64,000 bases of DNA from an uncultured Holophagaceae bacterium. GTDB lineage: Bacteria > Acidobacteriota > Holophagae > Holophagales > Holophagaceae. The notes under the pieces were generated by a model. That model saw only the letters and a list, made by a program, of their open reading frames with translations. It was not told the DNA's origin and made no database searches. The position numbers and the translations under genes are program-made. Positions within the stretch are counted from its first letter, which is position 1. Each line of letters begins with the position of its first letter. The DNA is taken from contig CAIZZF010000030.1 of the NCBI GenBank assembly GCA_903937385.1, positions 93,322-157,321 on the forward strand, read 5' to 3'. Positions 19,050-28,905 of the stretch are shown here, in pieces.

Positions 19050-20345
19050 ATGCTCCTGCTCTCCCCACCCACCCTTCAGGCGCCGCCGCCCGCGACCGCC
19101 CCGTCAGTCACCCTGGACCTGTCCGCCGCCCTCAGTCGCGCCCGGGCCGAGAATCCCCTGCTCCGCGCCGCCAAGGCCCGGGTGGAAGAGCGCCGGGGCC
19201 TCATCACCACCACCCGCGCCGACGCCCTGCCGCAGCTGTCACTCATCGGAGACTTCACCCGGACCCGGGACGTCTCCATGCTCAACAGCAGCTTCGCGGA
19301 CCTGGCGCCCCAGTTCGGCTTCCCCGTCTCGAGCCTGGTGGGCGCCCGCAGCGTCTACACCAGCCAGGCCAGCCTGACGCAGCCCCTCTTCTACTGGGGC
19401 AAGCTGGGCACCGCGGTGGACATCGCCCGCATGGGCGAGACCGAAGCGACCCTGGCCTACACGACCTCGGAGCTGGACGTGCTGCACGGCGTGGCCAAGG
19501 CCTACCTGGGCGTGCTGGTGGCCCGGGCCGAGCGCGAGGTCATCGCGAGCCGCCGCCGCACCGCGGCGCAGTTCGTTGCGGACGTGAAGGCCAAGCTGGA
19601 GGCCCAGACCGCCACGGAGCTGGACCGCATCCGCGCTGAGAGTGAGTTCCTGGCCGTGATTCCCGAGGCTCTCCAGGCCGACGCCAACCTGCAGCGGGCC
19701 CTGGAAGTGTTGAACGGCCAGCTGGGCCTGGATCCCAAGGCTCCCCTCACGCTGGCCGAGCTGGGCCGACCCGAGGCCGCCGCCCGGCCCGCGGGCGCCG
19801 AGCGCAGTGAGCTGGCCCAGCTCAAGCAGCAGGAGGCGATGTACCGCGCCAACGAGAAGATCATCACCTCGGACCTGCGGCCGAAGTTCGACCTCAACGC
19901 CACCTACGGCTACCAGGCCGCCAAGACCGACAACCTGTTCAAGGAGCCCTACGACACCTGGCGGGTGAGCGTCACCATGAAGTTCCCGGTCTTCGACGGG
20001 CTGCGCAGCTCCGGCAAGCGGGCCCAGAACTCGGCCCAGCTCGAGCAGGTGAAGCAGGTCCGCATCGACCGGGAGCGGAGCATCGCCATCGAGCAGAGCA
20101 GCGCCGACCGCGAGCTGGAGAAGGCCACAGCCATGGACGAGGCCGCCGGCCGCGCCCACGACGCCACGGTGGAGGCCCTGCGCATGAGCCGCGAGTCCTT
20201 CGACCAGGGCCTCATCACCTCACTCGATCTCCTCCAGGCAGAACGCGCGGAGCGCCAGGCCGAGAGCCAGCGCCGCCGCGCCGAGCTGGGCCTCTGGTCT
20301 GCCCGCTTCGACCAGCGCCGGGCCCTCGGCCTCCCCCCGCTCTGA
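19050..20345 (+). CDS. TolC-family outer-membrane efflux channel
   Basis: 431 residues with the two repeated helical hairpins of TolC proteins (DLSAALSRARAENPLLRAAKARVEERRG; LITSLDLLQAERAERQAESQ). Long amphipathic helices would form the periplasmic tunnel. The N-terminal signal is short and atypical (MLLLSPPTLQAPPPA). It starts 1 bp after the TetR stop, showing tight coupling, and is followed by the adaptor gene 44 bp on. Confidence 0.9.
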   Translation: MLLLSPPTLQAPPPATAPSVTLDLSAALSRARAENPLLRAAKARVEERRGLITTTRADALPQLSLIGDFTRTRDVSMLNSSFADLAPQFGFPVSSLVGARSVYTSQASLTQPLFYWGKLGTAVDIARMGETEATLAYTTSELDVLHGVAKAYLGVLVARAEREVIASRRRTAAQFVADVKAKLEAQTATELDRIRAESEFLAVIPEALQADANLQRALEVLNGQLGLDPKAPLTLAELGRPEAAARPAGAERSELAQLKQQEAMYRANEKIITSDLRPKFDLNATYGYQAAKTDNLFKEPYDTWRVSVTMKFPVFDGLRSSGKRAQNSAQLEQVKQVRIDRERSIAIEQSSADRELEKATAMDEAAGRAHDATVEALRMSRESFDQGLITSLDLLQAERAERQAESQRRRAELGLWSARFDQRRALGLPPL

Positions 20346-20389
20346 TCTCTGACCATCGCTGCCAAAGACTCTGAATAAGGAACCGCCCT

Positions 20390-21502
20390 ATGCGCCCCAA
20401 TACCCTCCTCTACGTCCTGATCCCGGTGGTCCTCATCGCCGGCGCCGCCACCTACCACCGCACCCAGCGCAACACCGAGCTGAACCACCAGACCAAGGTC
20501 AAGGCCGAGGGCCTGCTGGCGGTGACGCTGGTGCCGGTGGAGGAACGTACCTTCCGTCCCGCCGTGCCCTTCACTGGCAACCTGCTGGCTGTGAACCGCG
20601 CCGAGCTCAAGGGCGAGGTCACGGGCCGCATGACCCGCGTGGCCGTCCAGGAAGGCGACACGGTGGCCGCCGGCGCCCTGCTGGGCGCCCAGGACGAGGA
20701 CGACTACCTGCTGGGTGTGCAGGCCGCCGAGGCCCAGCTGGCCCAGGCCAGGGCCCAGGCCCTCCAGGCCCAGCGGGACAATGACCGCGCCATCTCCCTG
20801 CTGGAGAAGCGCAGCATCACCAAGCAGTCTGCCCAGCAGGCCGAGACCGCCTACAACGCCACCCGGGCCGCCGTCCAGGCCGCGGAGAGCAACCTGGGCC
20901 TCGCCCGGCTCCGCCTGAAAAAGGCCCGCATCGTGGCACCCTTCGCGGGCCAGGTGGCTCGGCGGCTGGTCCAGCCCGGCGAGATGCTCAACCCCGGCCA
21001 GGCCGCCTTCGAGGTGGTGGACAACCGCAAGCTGGAGATCCAGGCCAACCTGTCGGCCGAGGTCATGGGCCTCGTGAAGCCCGGGCTCTCAGTCACCTTC
21101 CGCACGGCTGGCATCAGCCACCCGGTGGCGGGGACGCTCACCCAGGTGAGCCCCTCTCTGTCGGCGGATGGGCGCACCCTGCGCGTCCGCATCGAAGTGC
21201 CGAACCCCGATGGCCAGCTGAAGGGCGGCCTCTTCGTGGAGGGCGTGATCCTCGGCGTGGGCGAGGTGAAGCTGCCTGCCCTGCCGGCCACCCTCCTCAA
21301 GGCCGAGAGCGGCGACGCTGACCTGTTTGTAGCCCAGGAGGGCGTGGCCCATCGCCGCAAGGTGGCTCTGGGGCTCGAGCAGAACGGCTTCCGCCCCGTT
21401 CAGGGCCTGGGCCTGAAGGACATGGTCATCGACGGCGGCAAGGACCTGGTGGGCGAAGGCACCCGCCTGCAGGTCATGACCCCAGCTGTCGGAGGGAAGT
21501 GA
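20390..21502 (+). CDS. RND efflux periplasmic adaptor (membrane fusion protein)
   Basis: 370 residues. An N-terminal anchor helix or uncleaved signal (TLLYVLIPVVLIAGAATYH) is followed by a lipoyl half (GRMTRVAVQEGDTVAAGALL), an alpha-hairpin (~115-175, Ala/Gln-rich), the second lipoyl half (IVAPFAGQVARRLVQPGEM) and a beta-barrel with a membrane-proximal domain. It links the TolC channel to the RND pump that starts 1 bp after its stop. RBS AAGGA precedes the ATG. Confidence 0.92.
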   Translation: MRPNTLLYVLIPVVLIAGAATYHRTQRNTELNHQTKVKAEGLLAVTLVPVEERTFRPAVPFTGNLLAVNRAELKGEVTGRMTRVAVQEGDTVAAGALLGAQDEDDYLLGVQAAEAQLAQARAQALQAQRDNDRAISLLEKRSITKQSAQQAETAYNATRAAVQAAESNLGLARLRLKKARIVAPFAGQVARRLVQPGEMLNPGQAAFEVVDNRKLEIQANLSAEVMGLVKPGLSVTFRTAGISHPVAGTLTQVSPSLSADGRTLRVRIEVPNPDGQLKGGLFVEGVILGVGEVKLPALPATLLKAESGDADLFVAQEGVAHRRKVALGLEQNGFRPVQGLGLKDMVIDGGKDLVGEGTRLQVMTPAVGGK

Positions 21503-21503
21503 G

Positions 21504-24500
21504 ATGTTCCTTTCCGATTTCTCCATCCGACGGCCCGTCTTCACGGTCTGCATCATGCTGGCCCTGGTGGTGCTCGGCCTCTTCTCGGTGAAGGGCCTGG
21601 GCATCGAGCAGTTCCCCAACACCGACCTCCCCATCGTCACGGTCTCCATCATCTATCCCGGCGCCAGCCCCGAGTCCGTCAAGCAGGACGTGGTCAAGCG
21701 GGTCGAAGAAGCGGTCAACCCCCTGGAGGCGATCAAGGAGATCAGCTCCACCAGCCAGGAGGGTCTGGGGACGCTCCTGATCCAGTTCCAGCTCGGCCGC
21801 GACATCGACAAGGCTCTGGAGGACGTGCGCACCAAGATCGGCCAGATCCGTCGCACCCTCCCGAACAACATCGAAGAGCCCGTCATCTCCAAGTTCGATC
21901 CGGCCCAGCTGCCCGTGCTCTCGCTGGTGCTGAAGCCGGACGCCAAGCACACGGGCATGAATGACCGGGAACTGACCCGCATCGCCGAAGACTTCCTGAA
22001 GCGCCGCCTTGAGAACGTGAATGGGGTCGGCAAGGTGGAACTCGCTGGCGGCAGCACCCGGGAGATCCTCATTCAGGTGGATCCCCAGGCGCTGGAATCC
22101 CGGGGCCTCTCGCTGAACGCGGTCATGAACACCCTGGGCAATGACACCACGGCCATCCCCAGCGGGAGCCTGCTCCAGGGTCGGCGCGAGGTGTCCGTGA
22201 AGGTGGATGCCAAGGCCAGGTCCGTGGATGAGTTCCGCCACGTGGTGGTGGGCAACAAGCTGGGCCGGCCGATCGAGCTGCAGGAGGTGGCCACGGTGGT
22301 CGACGGCGTGAAGGAGCGCCGCAGCCTGGCCCGGCTGGATGGCCGGGACGTGGTGGCCCTGGAGCTGCAGCGGCAGACGGGCGGCAACACGGTGGCCATG
22401 GTGACCGCGGTCCGGAAGACCCTCGCAACCCTGCAGCCGGAGCTGGAAAAGCAGGGCGTGGAGGTGGTGACCGCCCGCGACAACGCCCGCTTCATCTCCG
22501 ACAGCGTGGATGACGTGAAGATGTCCATCTACCTGGGCGGCCTGCTGACGGTGATCATCGTCTTCTACTTCCTGAAGAGCTGGCGCTCCACCCTCATCAC
22601 CAGCCTCACCCTGCCGGTGTCCGTGATCTCCACCTTCATCATCATGAAGGCCCTGAACTTCACCCTGAACACCATGACCTTGATGGGCCTCAGCCTGGCC
22701 ATCGGCATCCTCATCGATGACGCCATCGTGGTCCGGGAGAACATCACCCGGCACGCGGAGATGGGCAAGGACCATGTCTCCGCCGCCCGGGACGGCACGG
22801 CCGAGATCGGCCCCGCGGTCATCGCCACCACCCTGTCGATTCTGGCGGTGTTCGTGCCCGTGGCCTTCATGGGCGGCATCGTGGGCAAGTTCTTCTTCCC
22901 CTTCGGCATCGTGGTGGCCTTCGCCGTGGCGATCTCGCTCTTCGTGAGCTTCACCCTGGATCCCATGCTCAGCGCCGTCTGGCCTGATCCCGAGCACGAG
23001 AAGAGCGCGGATGCCCATGTGCACTACAAGGGCAGGAACCTGATCATGCGCAGCGTGGAAGCTTTCAGCCGCATGCTGGACCGCTGGGAGGCGTACTACA
23101 AGGTCGCCATCGAGTGGGCCCTCGGGCACCGGTGGTCCGTCATGGGGATCGGCTTCGGCAGCTGGGTGCTGGCCATGTCCCTCATCGGGCTGCTCGGCAA
23201 CAACTTCATGCCCGACTACGACCGCGGCGACCTGGCGGTGACCTTCAAGGCCGAGCCAGGCTCCAGCCTCCAGACCACCCGAGAAAAAGCCGAGGCCATT
23301 GAGGCCATCATCAAGGCCACCCCCGGCGTGGAGCTGGCCTACACCACCATCGGCACGGGCCTCAATGGGACCATCAACTCCGGCAACATCTACGTGAAGC
23401 TGAAGGATGGCCGCCGCCCCCACCACATTCCGATCCGGCGCCAGCTCCGGGAGGCCTTCCGGGGCCTGCCCGGGGTCGAGACCACCGTGGGCACCGTCAA
23501 CGACTTCGGCCAGCAGTCCCCCATCATGATCGCCGTGCAGGCCCCGGACCGGGAGTCCGTGATCCGCGCGGTGCCCCTGGTGAAGGAGGCCCTGCGGTCC
23601 GTGCCCGGGGCCGTGGACATCGCCACGAGCCTGGACAGCGGCAAGCCTGAACTGAGGCTGGTGGTGGATCGCAAGGCCGCCTCGGACCTGGGCGTGAGCC
23701 CCTCCGCCGTGGCCCGGATGGTGCGCCCCCTCGTGGATGGCGAGAAGGTGGCCAAGTACGAGGACGAGACCGGCGAGCAACGGGACGTGCGCGTGCGCCT
23801 CGCCGACCAGGAGCGGCGCCTCTCGACCCAGCTGGCGAACCTGACCGTGGAGAGCACCAAGGACCTGGGCGGCGGGAAGCATCCCCTCATCCGCCTGAAC
23901 CAGGTGGTGCGCTTCGAGGAGGGCATCGCCCCCGCCAAGCTGCAGCGGCACGACCTCATGGAAGAGGTGGAGGTCAACGCCAACTTCGAGGGGGCCACCC
24001 TCGGCGAAGTGAGCGCCGGCGCCGCCAAGAAGGTCGAGGCCCTCAAGGCCAGCGGCAAGCTGCCTGAGGGCCTGCGGGTCGAGTTCCTGGGCCAGACCCG
24101 GGACAGCAAGGAGACCGCCGGCTACATGGGCCAGTCCCTGCTCCTCGCCGTGTTCTTCATCTACTTCGTGCTGGCCAGCCAGTTCGAGAGCTTCAAGCTG
24201 CCCATCACCATCATGCTCAGCCTGCCCCTGTCCATGGTGGGCATGGTCATGATGCTGCTGGTCACCGGCGACAACATGTCCATGATGACAAGCATCGGCA
24301 TGATCCTGCTCATGGGCCTGGTGACCAAGAACGCGATCCTGCTGGTGGACCACGCCCTGCACCTGGAGCGCGAAGAGGGCATCTCCCGGCGCCAGGCCAT
24401 CATTCGGGCGGGCACCGTCCGACTGCGGCCTATCCTCATGACCAGCTTCGCCATGATCGGCGGCATGTTGCCCCTGTTCCTGGCCCTGGGCGCCGGCGCC

Positions 24501-24701
24501 GAGATGCGCGCCCCCATGGCCCGGGCGGTGGTGGGCGGGCTCATCACCTCCACCATGCTGACCCTCATCGTGGTGCCGGTCTTCTTCGAGATCCTGGAGG
24601 ACATGAGCCTGGCCAAGGGCCTGACCTGGGCTCGCAAGCGCCTGGGTCTGACCGAGCCCCCGGCCATCGCGGCTCCCCTGGCGGAGGCACCCGATGTCTG
24701 A
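21504..24701 (+). CDS. RND efflux pump, HAE-1/AcrB-like permease
   Basis: 1065-residue proton-driven inner-membrane exporter. It opens with FLSDFSIRRPVFTVCIMLAL (TM1) and has two large periplasmic porter loops. The proton-relay aspartates lie in TM4 (IGILIDDAIVVRENI), the DD pair of hydrophobe/amphiphile exporters rather than the single D of metal pumps. Late TMs (LVTKNAILLVDHALHL) are typical. Length is normal. The substrate is probably organic: drugs, solvents or metabolites. Confidence 0.95.
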   Translation: MFLSDFSIRRPVFTVCIMLALVVLGLFSVKGLGIEQFPNTDLPIVTVSIIYPGASPESVKQDVVKRVEEAVNPLEAIKEISSTSQEGLGTLLIQFQLGRDIDKALEDVRTKIGQIRRTLPNNIEEPVISKFDPAQLPVLSLVLKPDAKHTGMNDRELTRIAEDFLKRRLENVNGVGKVELAGGSTREILIQVDPQALESRGLSLNAVMNTLGNDTTAIPSGSLLQGRREVSVKVDAKARSVDEFRHVVVGNKLGRPIELQEVATVVDGVKERRSLARLDGRDVVALELQRQTGGNTVAMVTAVRKTLATLQPELEKQGVEVVTARDNARFISDSVDDVKMSIYLGGLLTVIIVFYFLKSWRSTLITSLTLPVSVISTFIIMKALNFTLNTMTLMGLSLAIGILIDDAIVVRENITRHAEMGKDHVSAARDGTAEIGPAVIATTLSILAVFVPVAFMGGIVGKFFFPFGIVVAFAVAISLFVSFTLDPMLSAVWPDPEHEKSADAHVHYKGRNLIMRSVEAFSRMLDRWEAYYKVAIEWALGHRWSVMGIGFGSWVLAMSLIGLLGNNFMPDYDRGDLAVTFKAEPGSSLQTTREKAEAIEAIIKATPGVELAYTTIGTGLNGTINSGNIYVKLKDGRRPHHIPIRRQLREAFRGLPGVETTVGTVNDFGQQSPIMIAVQAPDRESVIRAVPLVKEALRSVPGAVDIATSLDSGKPELRLVVDRKAASDLGVSPSAVARMVRPLVDGEKVAKYEDETGEQRDVRVRLADQERRLSTQLANLTVESTKDLGGGKHPLIRLNQVVRFEEGIAPAKLQRHDLMEEVEVNANFEGATLGEVSAGAAKKVEALKASGKLPEGLRVEFLGQTRDSKETAGYMGQSLLLAVFFIYFVLASQFESFKLPITIMLSLPLSMVGMVMMLLVTGDNMSMMTSIGMILLMGLVTKNAILLVDHALHLEREEGISRRQAIIRAGTVRLRPILMTSFAMIGGMLPLFLALGAGAEMRAPMARAVVGGLITSTMLTLIVVPVFFEILEDMSLAKGLTWARKRLGLTEPPAIAAPLAEAPDV

Positions 24702-25398
24702 GGCGGCCTTCTACGCCACCGTGGAGGCCCGGCGCACCGTCCGTAGCTTCCTGCCGGATCCGGTGCCCCAGGACGTGCTGGACCGGGCCCTGGACGCCGC
24801 CCGTCTCGCACCCAGCTCCAGCAACCTCCAGCCCTGGGAGTTCGTGATCCTCCGAGATCCCAGGGTCCGCGAGGCGGCCAACGCGATCTGCCTGGACCAG
24901 CTCCCGGCCAAGACCGCGCCGCTGCTCATCGCCCTGATCAGCCATCGGGAGACCTGGCGGCGGAACCGGGACGAGATCCTGCGCGTCTTCGAGGCGCGGG
25001 GGGGGCTGCGGCCGAGCCAGGTGAGCTACTACCGGAAGCTCATCCCCACCATCTACACCACCGGCCCCTTCGGCCTCCTGGGGCCACTGAAGCGGGGGCT
25101 CTCGCGGGTGCTCTCGTTGTTCCGGGCCGTGCCCAGCTTCGGTTCGCGCACGGACCTGCGGCTCGTGGCCCACAAGAGCACCGCCCTGGCCGCCGCCACC
25201 TTCATGCTCGCCCTGCGGGCCGAGGGCTACGACAGCTGCCCCATGGAGGGCTTCGATCCCTGGCGGGCCAAGGCCCTCCTGGGCCTGCCCCGGGGCGCGG
25301 AGGTCTGCATGTTCCTCGCGGTGGGCAAGCGTGGCGAACATGGCGTGTGGTGGGACCGGGTGCTCATGCCCCGGGACTGGGCCGTGCGCGAGATCTGA
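24694..25398 (+). CDS. Nitroreductase-family FMN oxidoreductase
   Basis: 234 residues. The N-terminal EARRTVRSFLPDPV is the FMN-binding Arg-rich start, and APSSSNLQPWEF is the classic SxxNxQPW loop of the family. It reduces nitro groups, quinones or similar with NAD(P)H. The gene overlaps the RND pump by 8 bp and is the last of the TetR operon. A reductase co-expressed with a pump suggests the exported compound is reducible or redox-active, which is inference. The stretch RETWRRNRDEILRVFEA is an insert compared with minimal nitroreductases. Confidence 0.88.
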   Translation: MSEAAFYATVEARRTVRSFLPDPVPQDVLDRALDAARLAPSSSNLQPWEFVILRDPRVREAANAICLDQLPAKTAPLLIALISHRETWRRNRDEILRVFEARGGLRPSQVSYYRKLIPTIYTTGPFGLLGPLKRGLSRVLSLFRAVPSFGSRTDLRLVAHKSTALAAATFMLALRAEGYDSCPMEGFDPWRAKALLGLPRGAEVCMFLAVGKRGEHGVWWDRVLMPRDWAVREI

Positions 25399-25440
25399 GC
25401 GCTCGTCTCCAGGCGCTGATTGAGGCACTCTGGAAGGTCC

Positions 25441-28400
25441 ATGACTGCTGCGCCCCAAGACCTGAAGGAACTCCTGCGCCTGGCGGACTCGCCTGCTGAA
25501 GGGTTCACTGCGTCTGGAGCCCGCCTCCGCTGGGCCACACCGCCGGCCCTGGCGCTGGTGCTGGCGCGGTGGATCAGCCGCGAGGGCCGCGTCCAGTCCC
25601 TCTGGGTGGATGCGCCCTCCGAGGCCGAGGCCCGGAGCCTGGCCCAGGACCTGCAAGCCCTTCTGCCGGGGGTCGGTGTCGCCCACTTTCCGGGCTTTGC
25701 GGCCTACGCGGGCGGCGAGAGCAGCCCCCCGGGCATGGTGCTGCGGGAGCGCCTCTCGGCCCTGGTGGGCCTGCTGGAGCGCCGGGTGCAGGTGCTGGTC
25801 ACCGGGCCCCTCACGGCCTGCGAGCGGCTGCCGCACCCCACGTGGTTCCAGAAGCAGCGCCTGGAGCTGCGCAAGGGCGCCGAGGTGCCCCGGGAGCTGC
25901 TGCTGGAGACCCTGGTGGCCCTGGGCTACCGCCGTGCGGAGCTGGCCTCAGCCCCCGGGGAGTTCAGCTCCCGGGGCATGGTCGTGGACCTGTGGCCCGA
26001 CCACCTGGACCAGCCCCTGCGCCTGGAGACCTTCGGCGATGAGCTGGAGCGCCTCAGCCCCTTCGATCCCGACACTCAGCGCCGCACCGGGGAGGCCCTG
26101 GAGGCGCTGATGCTCTATCCGCGCTTCGAGGGGGACCGCGGCGACGGCCCGGCGTTGCTGGCGGCGGTGGCCTCCCGCGCGGACCTTACGCCGGAGCCTG
26201 AGGATGACCTCGCCTTCCGCCGGGCGCGCCTGGCGACCCACGGCCACTTCCCCGGCGAGGAGCTGTTCCACCCCCTGCTGCCGCAGCCCAAGGGGCAGCT
26301 CACCCACTGGATGCCCCCCTGCCTGCGGATCCGGCTGGACGCGGCCTGGGAGGAGGCCCTGAGGGACGCCGAGCGGGCCCGCATCCAGGAGGGCCTGGCG
26401 GTGCTCCGTCGCGGCGGGGTGGTCTGCCCGGACTTCGAGGACCGCTTCCTGGACGCCGATCCCAGCCGGGCCACGCTGCACCTCACGGAGTGGCAGAGCG
26501 AGGCCACGGTGCCCCTGGTGGCCCTGCCGCCCCGGGAGTTCCAGGGCCGCCTGGCGGAGCTGGCCGAGCACCTCCAGGAGCTGTCCCTCACGGGCCACCG
26601 GGTCTTCCTGGCGGGCTCCACCTCCGGCATGCGGGACCGCTTCCAGGAGTTCCTCCGCGAGCACGAGCTGCCCCAGGCCTACGGCACCGAGGCCGGCTGC
26701 CGCGCGCTCCATCTGGCCCTGAGCGCGGGCCTCCACCTGCGGGAACCGGGCATCGTCGTCTTCACTGAGCGGGAGATCTTCGGGCGCAAGGTGGCTCAGT
26801 CCGCTCCCAAGAAGTCCCGCAGCGCCGCCTTCCTGTCGGACTTCCGCGACCTCAAGCCCGGGGACCGCGTGGTGCACATGGACCACGGCATCGGCGAGTT
26901 CATCGGCTTCGCCACCCTCACGGCGGGAGGCGAGGAGCAGGAGGTCCTGCAGCTGCGCTACTCCGACGGCGGCCAGCTGAACGTCAGCCTCGAGCGGGCG
27001 GACCTCGTCCAGCGCTACACCGGCGCCGAGGGCCACCTGCCGCCCCTGGACAAGCTGGGCGGCGCCAGCTGGGCCAAGGTCAAGCGCAAGGCCAAGAAGG
27101 CGATCCGCGACATGGCCGACGAGCTGCTCAAGCTCTACGCCCAGCGCAAGCTCGAGAAGGGCCACGCCTACCCGCCGGACGGGCCGGAGATGGCGGCCTT
27201 CGAAGCCAACTTCCCCTTCACGCCCACGCCGGACCAGATCGAGGCCAGCGAGGCCGTGAAGGCCGACCTGGAGTCGCCCCGGCCCATGGATCGCCTGCTG
27301 GTGGGCGACGTGGGCTTCGGCAAGACCGAAGTGGCCATGCGGGCCGCGGCCAAGGTGGCCCTGGAGTGCCGCCAGGTGGCGGTGCTGTGCCCGACCACGG
27401 TGCTCTGCTTCCAGCACTTCCGGACTTTCAAGGAGCGCTTCGCCGGCTTCCCCCTCCGCATCGAGATGCTCAACCGCTTCGTGGATCCCGTGGAGCAGAA
27501 GCAGATCCTGCAGGACCTCGGCGACGGCAAGGTGGACATCGTCATCGGCACCCACCAGCTGCTGGGCGCCCGAGTGAAGTTCGGGGACCTGGGCCTCGTG
27601 ATCATCGACGAGGAGCAGCGCTTCGGCGTGGGCCACAAGGAGAAGCTGAAGAAGCTGCGACTCAACGTGGACCAGCTCGCCCTCAGTGCCACCCCCATTC
27701 CTCGCACGCTCCACATGAGCCTCACGGGCCTGCGCGAGATCAGCCTCATCGAGACGCCGCCCAAGGACCGCCTTGCCATCGAGACCGTGGTGGCGCCCTG
27801 GAGCGACGAGCTGGTGCAGACCGCCATCCAGTTCGAGCTGCGCCGCGGCGGCCAGGTCTACCTGGTGCACAACCGCGTGGAGTCCATTGTCGCCATCGCC
27901 GCGCGGGTCCGCGAGCTGGTGCCGGACGCCCGGGTGGCCGTGGGCCACGGGCAGCTCAGCGACGAGGGGCTGGAGCAGGTGATGCTGGCCTTCATGGAGG
28001 GCCGCGTGGACGTGCTGGTGGCCACCACCATCGTGGAGAACGGCCTCGACGTGCCCAATGCCAACACGCTCATCGTCCACCGGGCCGACGCCTTCGGCCT
28101 CAGCCAGCTCTACCAGCTGCGGGGCCGCGTGGGCCGCAGCGACGTGCCGGCCTACGCCTACCTGCTGATCCCTCCCAAGCACGAGATCAGCGAGGATGCT
28201 CGCCGCCGGCTGCAGGCCCTGGAGGACTTCTCCGAGCTGGGCTCGGGCTTCCGCGTGGCGGCCATGGACCTGGAGCTGCGGGGCGCGGGCAACCTCCTGG
28301 GCGGCGAGCAGTCCGGCCACATCCACGACATTGGCTTCGAGCTCTACGTGAAGCTGCTGGAGGAGACGCTCCAGGAGCTGCAGGGCCAGCCCAGCGGCAC

Positions 28401-28848
28401 CTTCGACGTGAAGCTCGACGGCCTGGCCCCTGGCGCGCAGCTGAGCCGCCGCTGGATCGATCAGGCCAGCGAGCGCCTGGTGGCCTACAAGCGCATCTCG
28501 CGGCTACGCGAGGAGCGCGACCTGGAGCTCTACAAGCTGGACCTCGAGGACCGCTTCGGCCGCATTACCGACGACGATGCGGACACCCTGCGCTTCTTCG
28601 AGCTGCTCAAGGTGAAGCTGCGGGCCCAGGCGCTGGCGGTTTCCGAGGTGGCCGTGGAGAAGGGCCAGCTCAAGCTGCGGCTGAGTCCCCAGACCCCGGT
28701 GGATCCCGTCAAGCTCATGGCCTGGGTGGGTGCTCAGAGGGGCGCGAGCCTGAGCCCCGACGGCGCCGTGCGGCTGCCCGTGACCGGCAGCCAGGAAGGA
28801 CCCATCCTCCAGGCCCAGCGGGTGCTGGTGGTGTGGGCCGGACTCTAG
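25441..28848 (+). CDS. mfd: Transcription-repair coupling factor
   Basis: 1135 residues. Mfd displaces RNA polymerase stalled at DNA lesions and recruits UvrA. Order: UvrB-like N-terminal region, RNAP-interaction domain (KPGDRVVHMDHGIGEFIGF...DLVQRY), superfamily 2 helicase/translocase with Walker A GDVGFGKTE (~622) and DEEQ (~723), LSATPIPRTLHMSL, then ENGLDVPNANTLI and a C-terminal TRCF domain. The ATG at 25441 (GGAAGG upstream) was preferred to an in-frame start 21 bp earlier. It is close to but separate from the efflux operon. Confidence 0.97.
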   Translation: MTAAPQDLKELLRLADSPAEGFTASGARLRWATPPALALVLARWISREGRVQSLWVDAPSEAEARSLAQDLQALLPGVGVAHFPGFAAYAGGESSPPGMVLRERLSALVGLLERRVQVLVTGPLTACERLPHPTWFQKQRLELRKGAEVPRELLLETLVALGYRRAELASAPGEFSSRGMVVDLWPDHLDQPLRLETFGDELERLSPFDPDTQRRTGEALEALMLYPRFEGDRGDGPALLAAVASRADLTPEPEDDLAFRRARLATHGHFPGEELFHPLLPQPKGQLTHWMPPCLRIRLDAAWEEALRDAERARIQEGLAVLRRGGVVCPDFEDRFLDADPSRATLHLTEWQSEATVPLVALPPREFQGRLAELAEHLQELSLTGHRVFLAGSTSGMRDRFQEFLREHELPQAYGTEAGCRALHLALSAGLHLREPGIVVFTEREIFGRKVAQSAPKKSRSAAFLSDFRDLKPGDRVVHMDHGIGEFIGFATLTAGGEEQEVLQLRYSDGGQLNVSLERADLVQRYTGAEGHLPPLDKLGGASWAKVKRKAKKAIRDMADELLKLYAQRKLEKGHAYPPDGPEMAAFEANFPFTPTPDQIEASEAVKADLESPRPMDRLLVGDVGFGKTEVAMRAAAKVALECRQVAVLCPTTVLCFQHFRTFKERFAGFPLRIEMLNRFVDPVEQKQILQDLGDGKVDIVIGTHQLLGARVKFGDLGLVIIDEEQRFGVGHKEKLKKLRLNVDQLALSATPIPRTLHMSLTGLREISLIETPPKDRLAIETVVAPWSDELVQTAIQFELRRGGQVYLVHNRVESIVAIAARVRELVPDARVAVGHGQLSDEGLEQVMLAFMEGRVDVLVATTIVENGLDVPNANTLIVHRADAFGLSQLYQLRGRVGRSDVPAYAYLLIPPKHEISEDARRRLQALEDFSELGSGFRVAAMDLELRGAGNLLGGEQSGHIHDIGFELYVKLLEETLQELQGQPSGTFDVKLDGLAPGAQLSRRWIDQASERLVAYKRISRLREERDLELYKLDLEDRFGRITDDDADTLRFFELLKVKLRAQALAVSEVAVEKGQLKLRLSPQTPVDPVKLMAWVGAQRGASLSPDGAVRLPVTGSQEGPILQAQRVLVVWAGL

Positions 28849-28905
28849 GCCGACCCCATCATTCGCATAAATCAGCCTGGGTCGATTCTGCGCCGAAAGA
28901 GCGGC

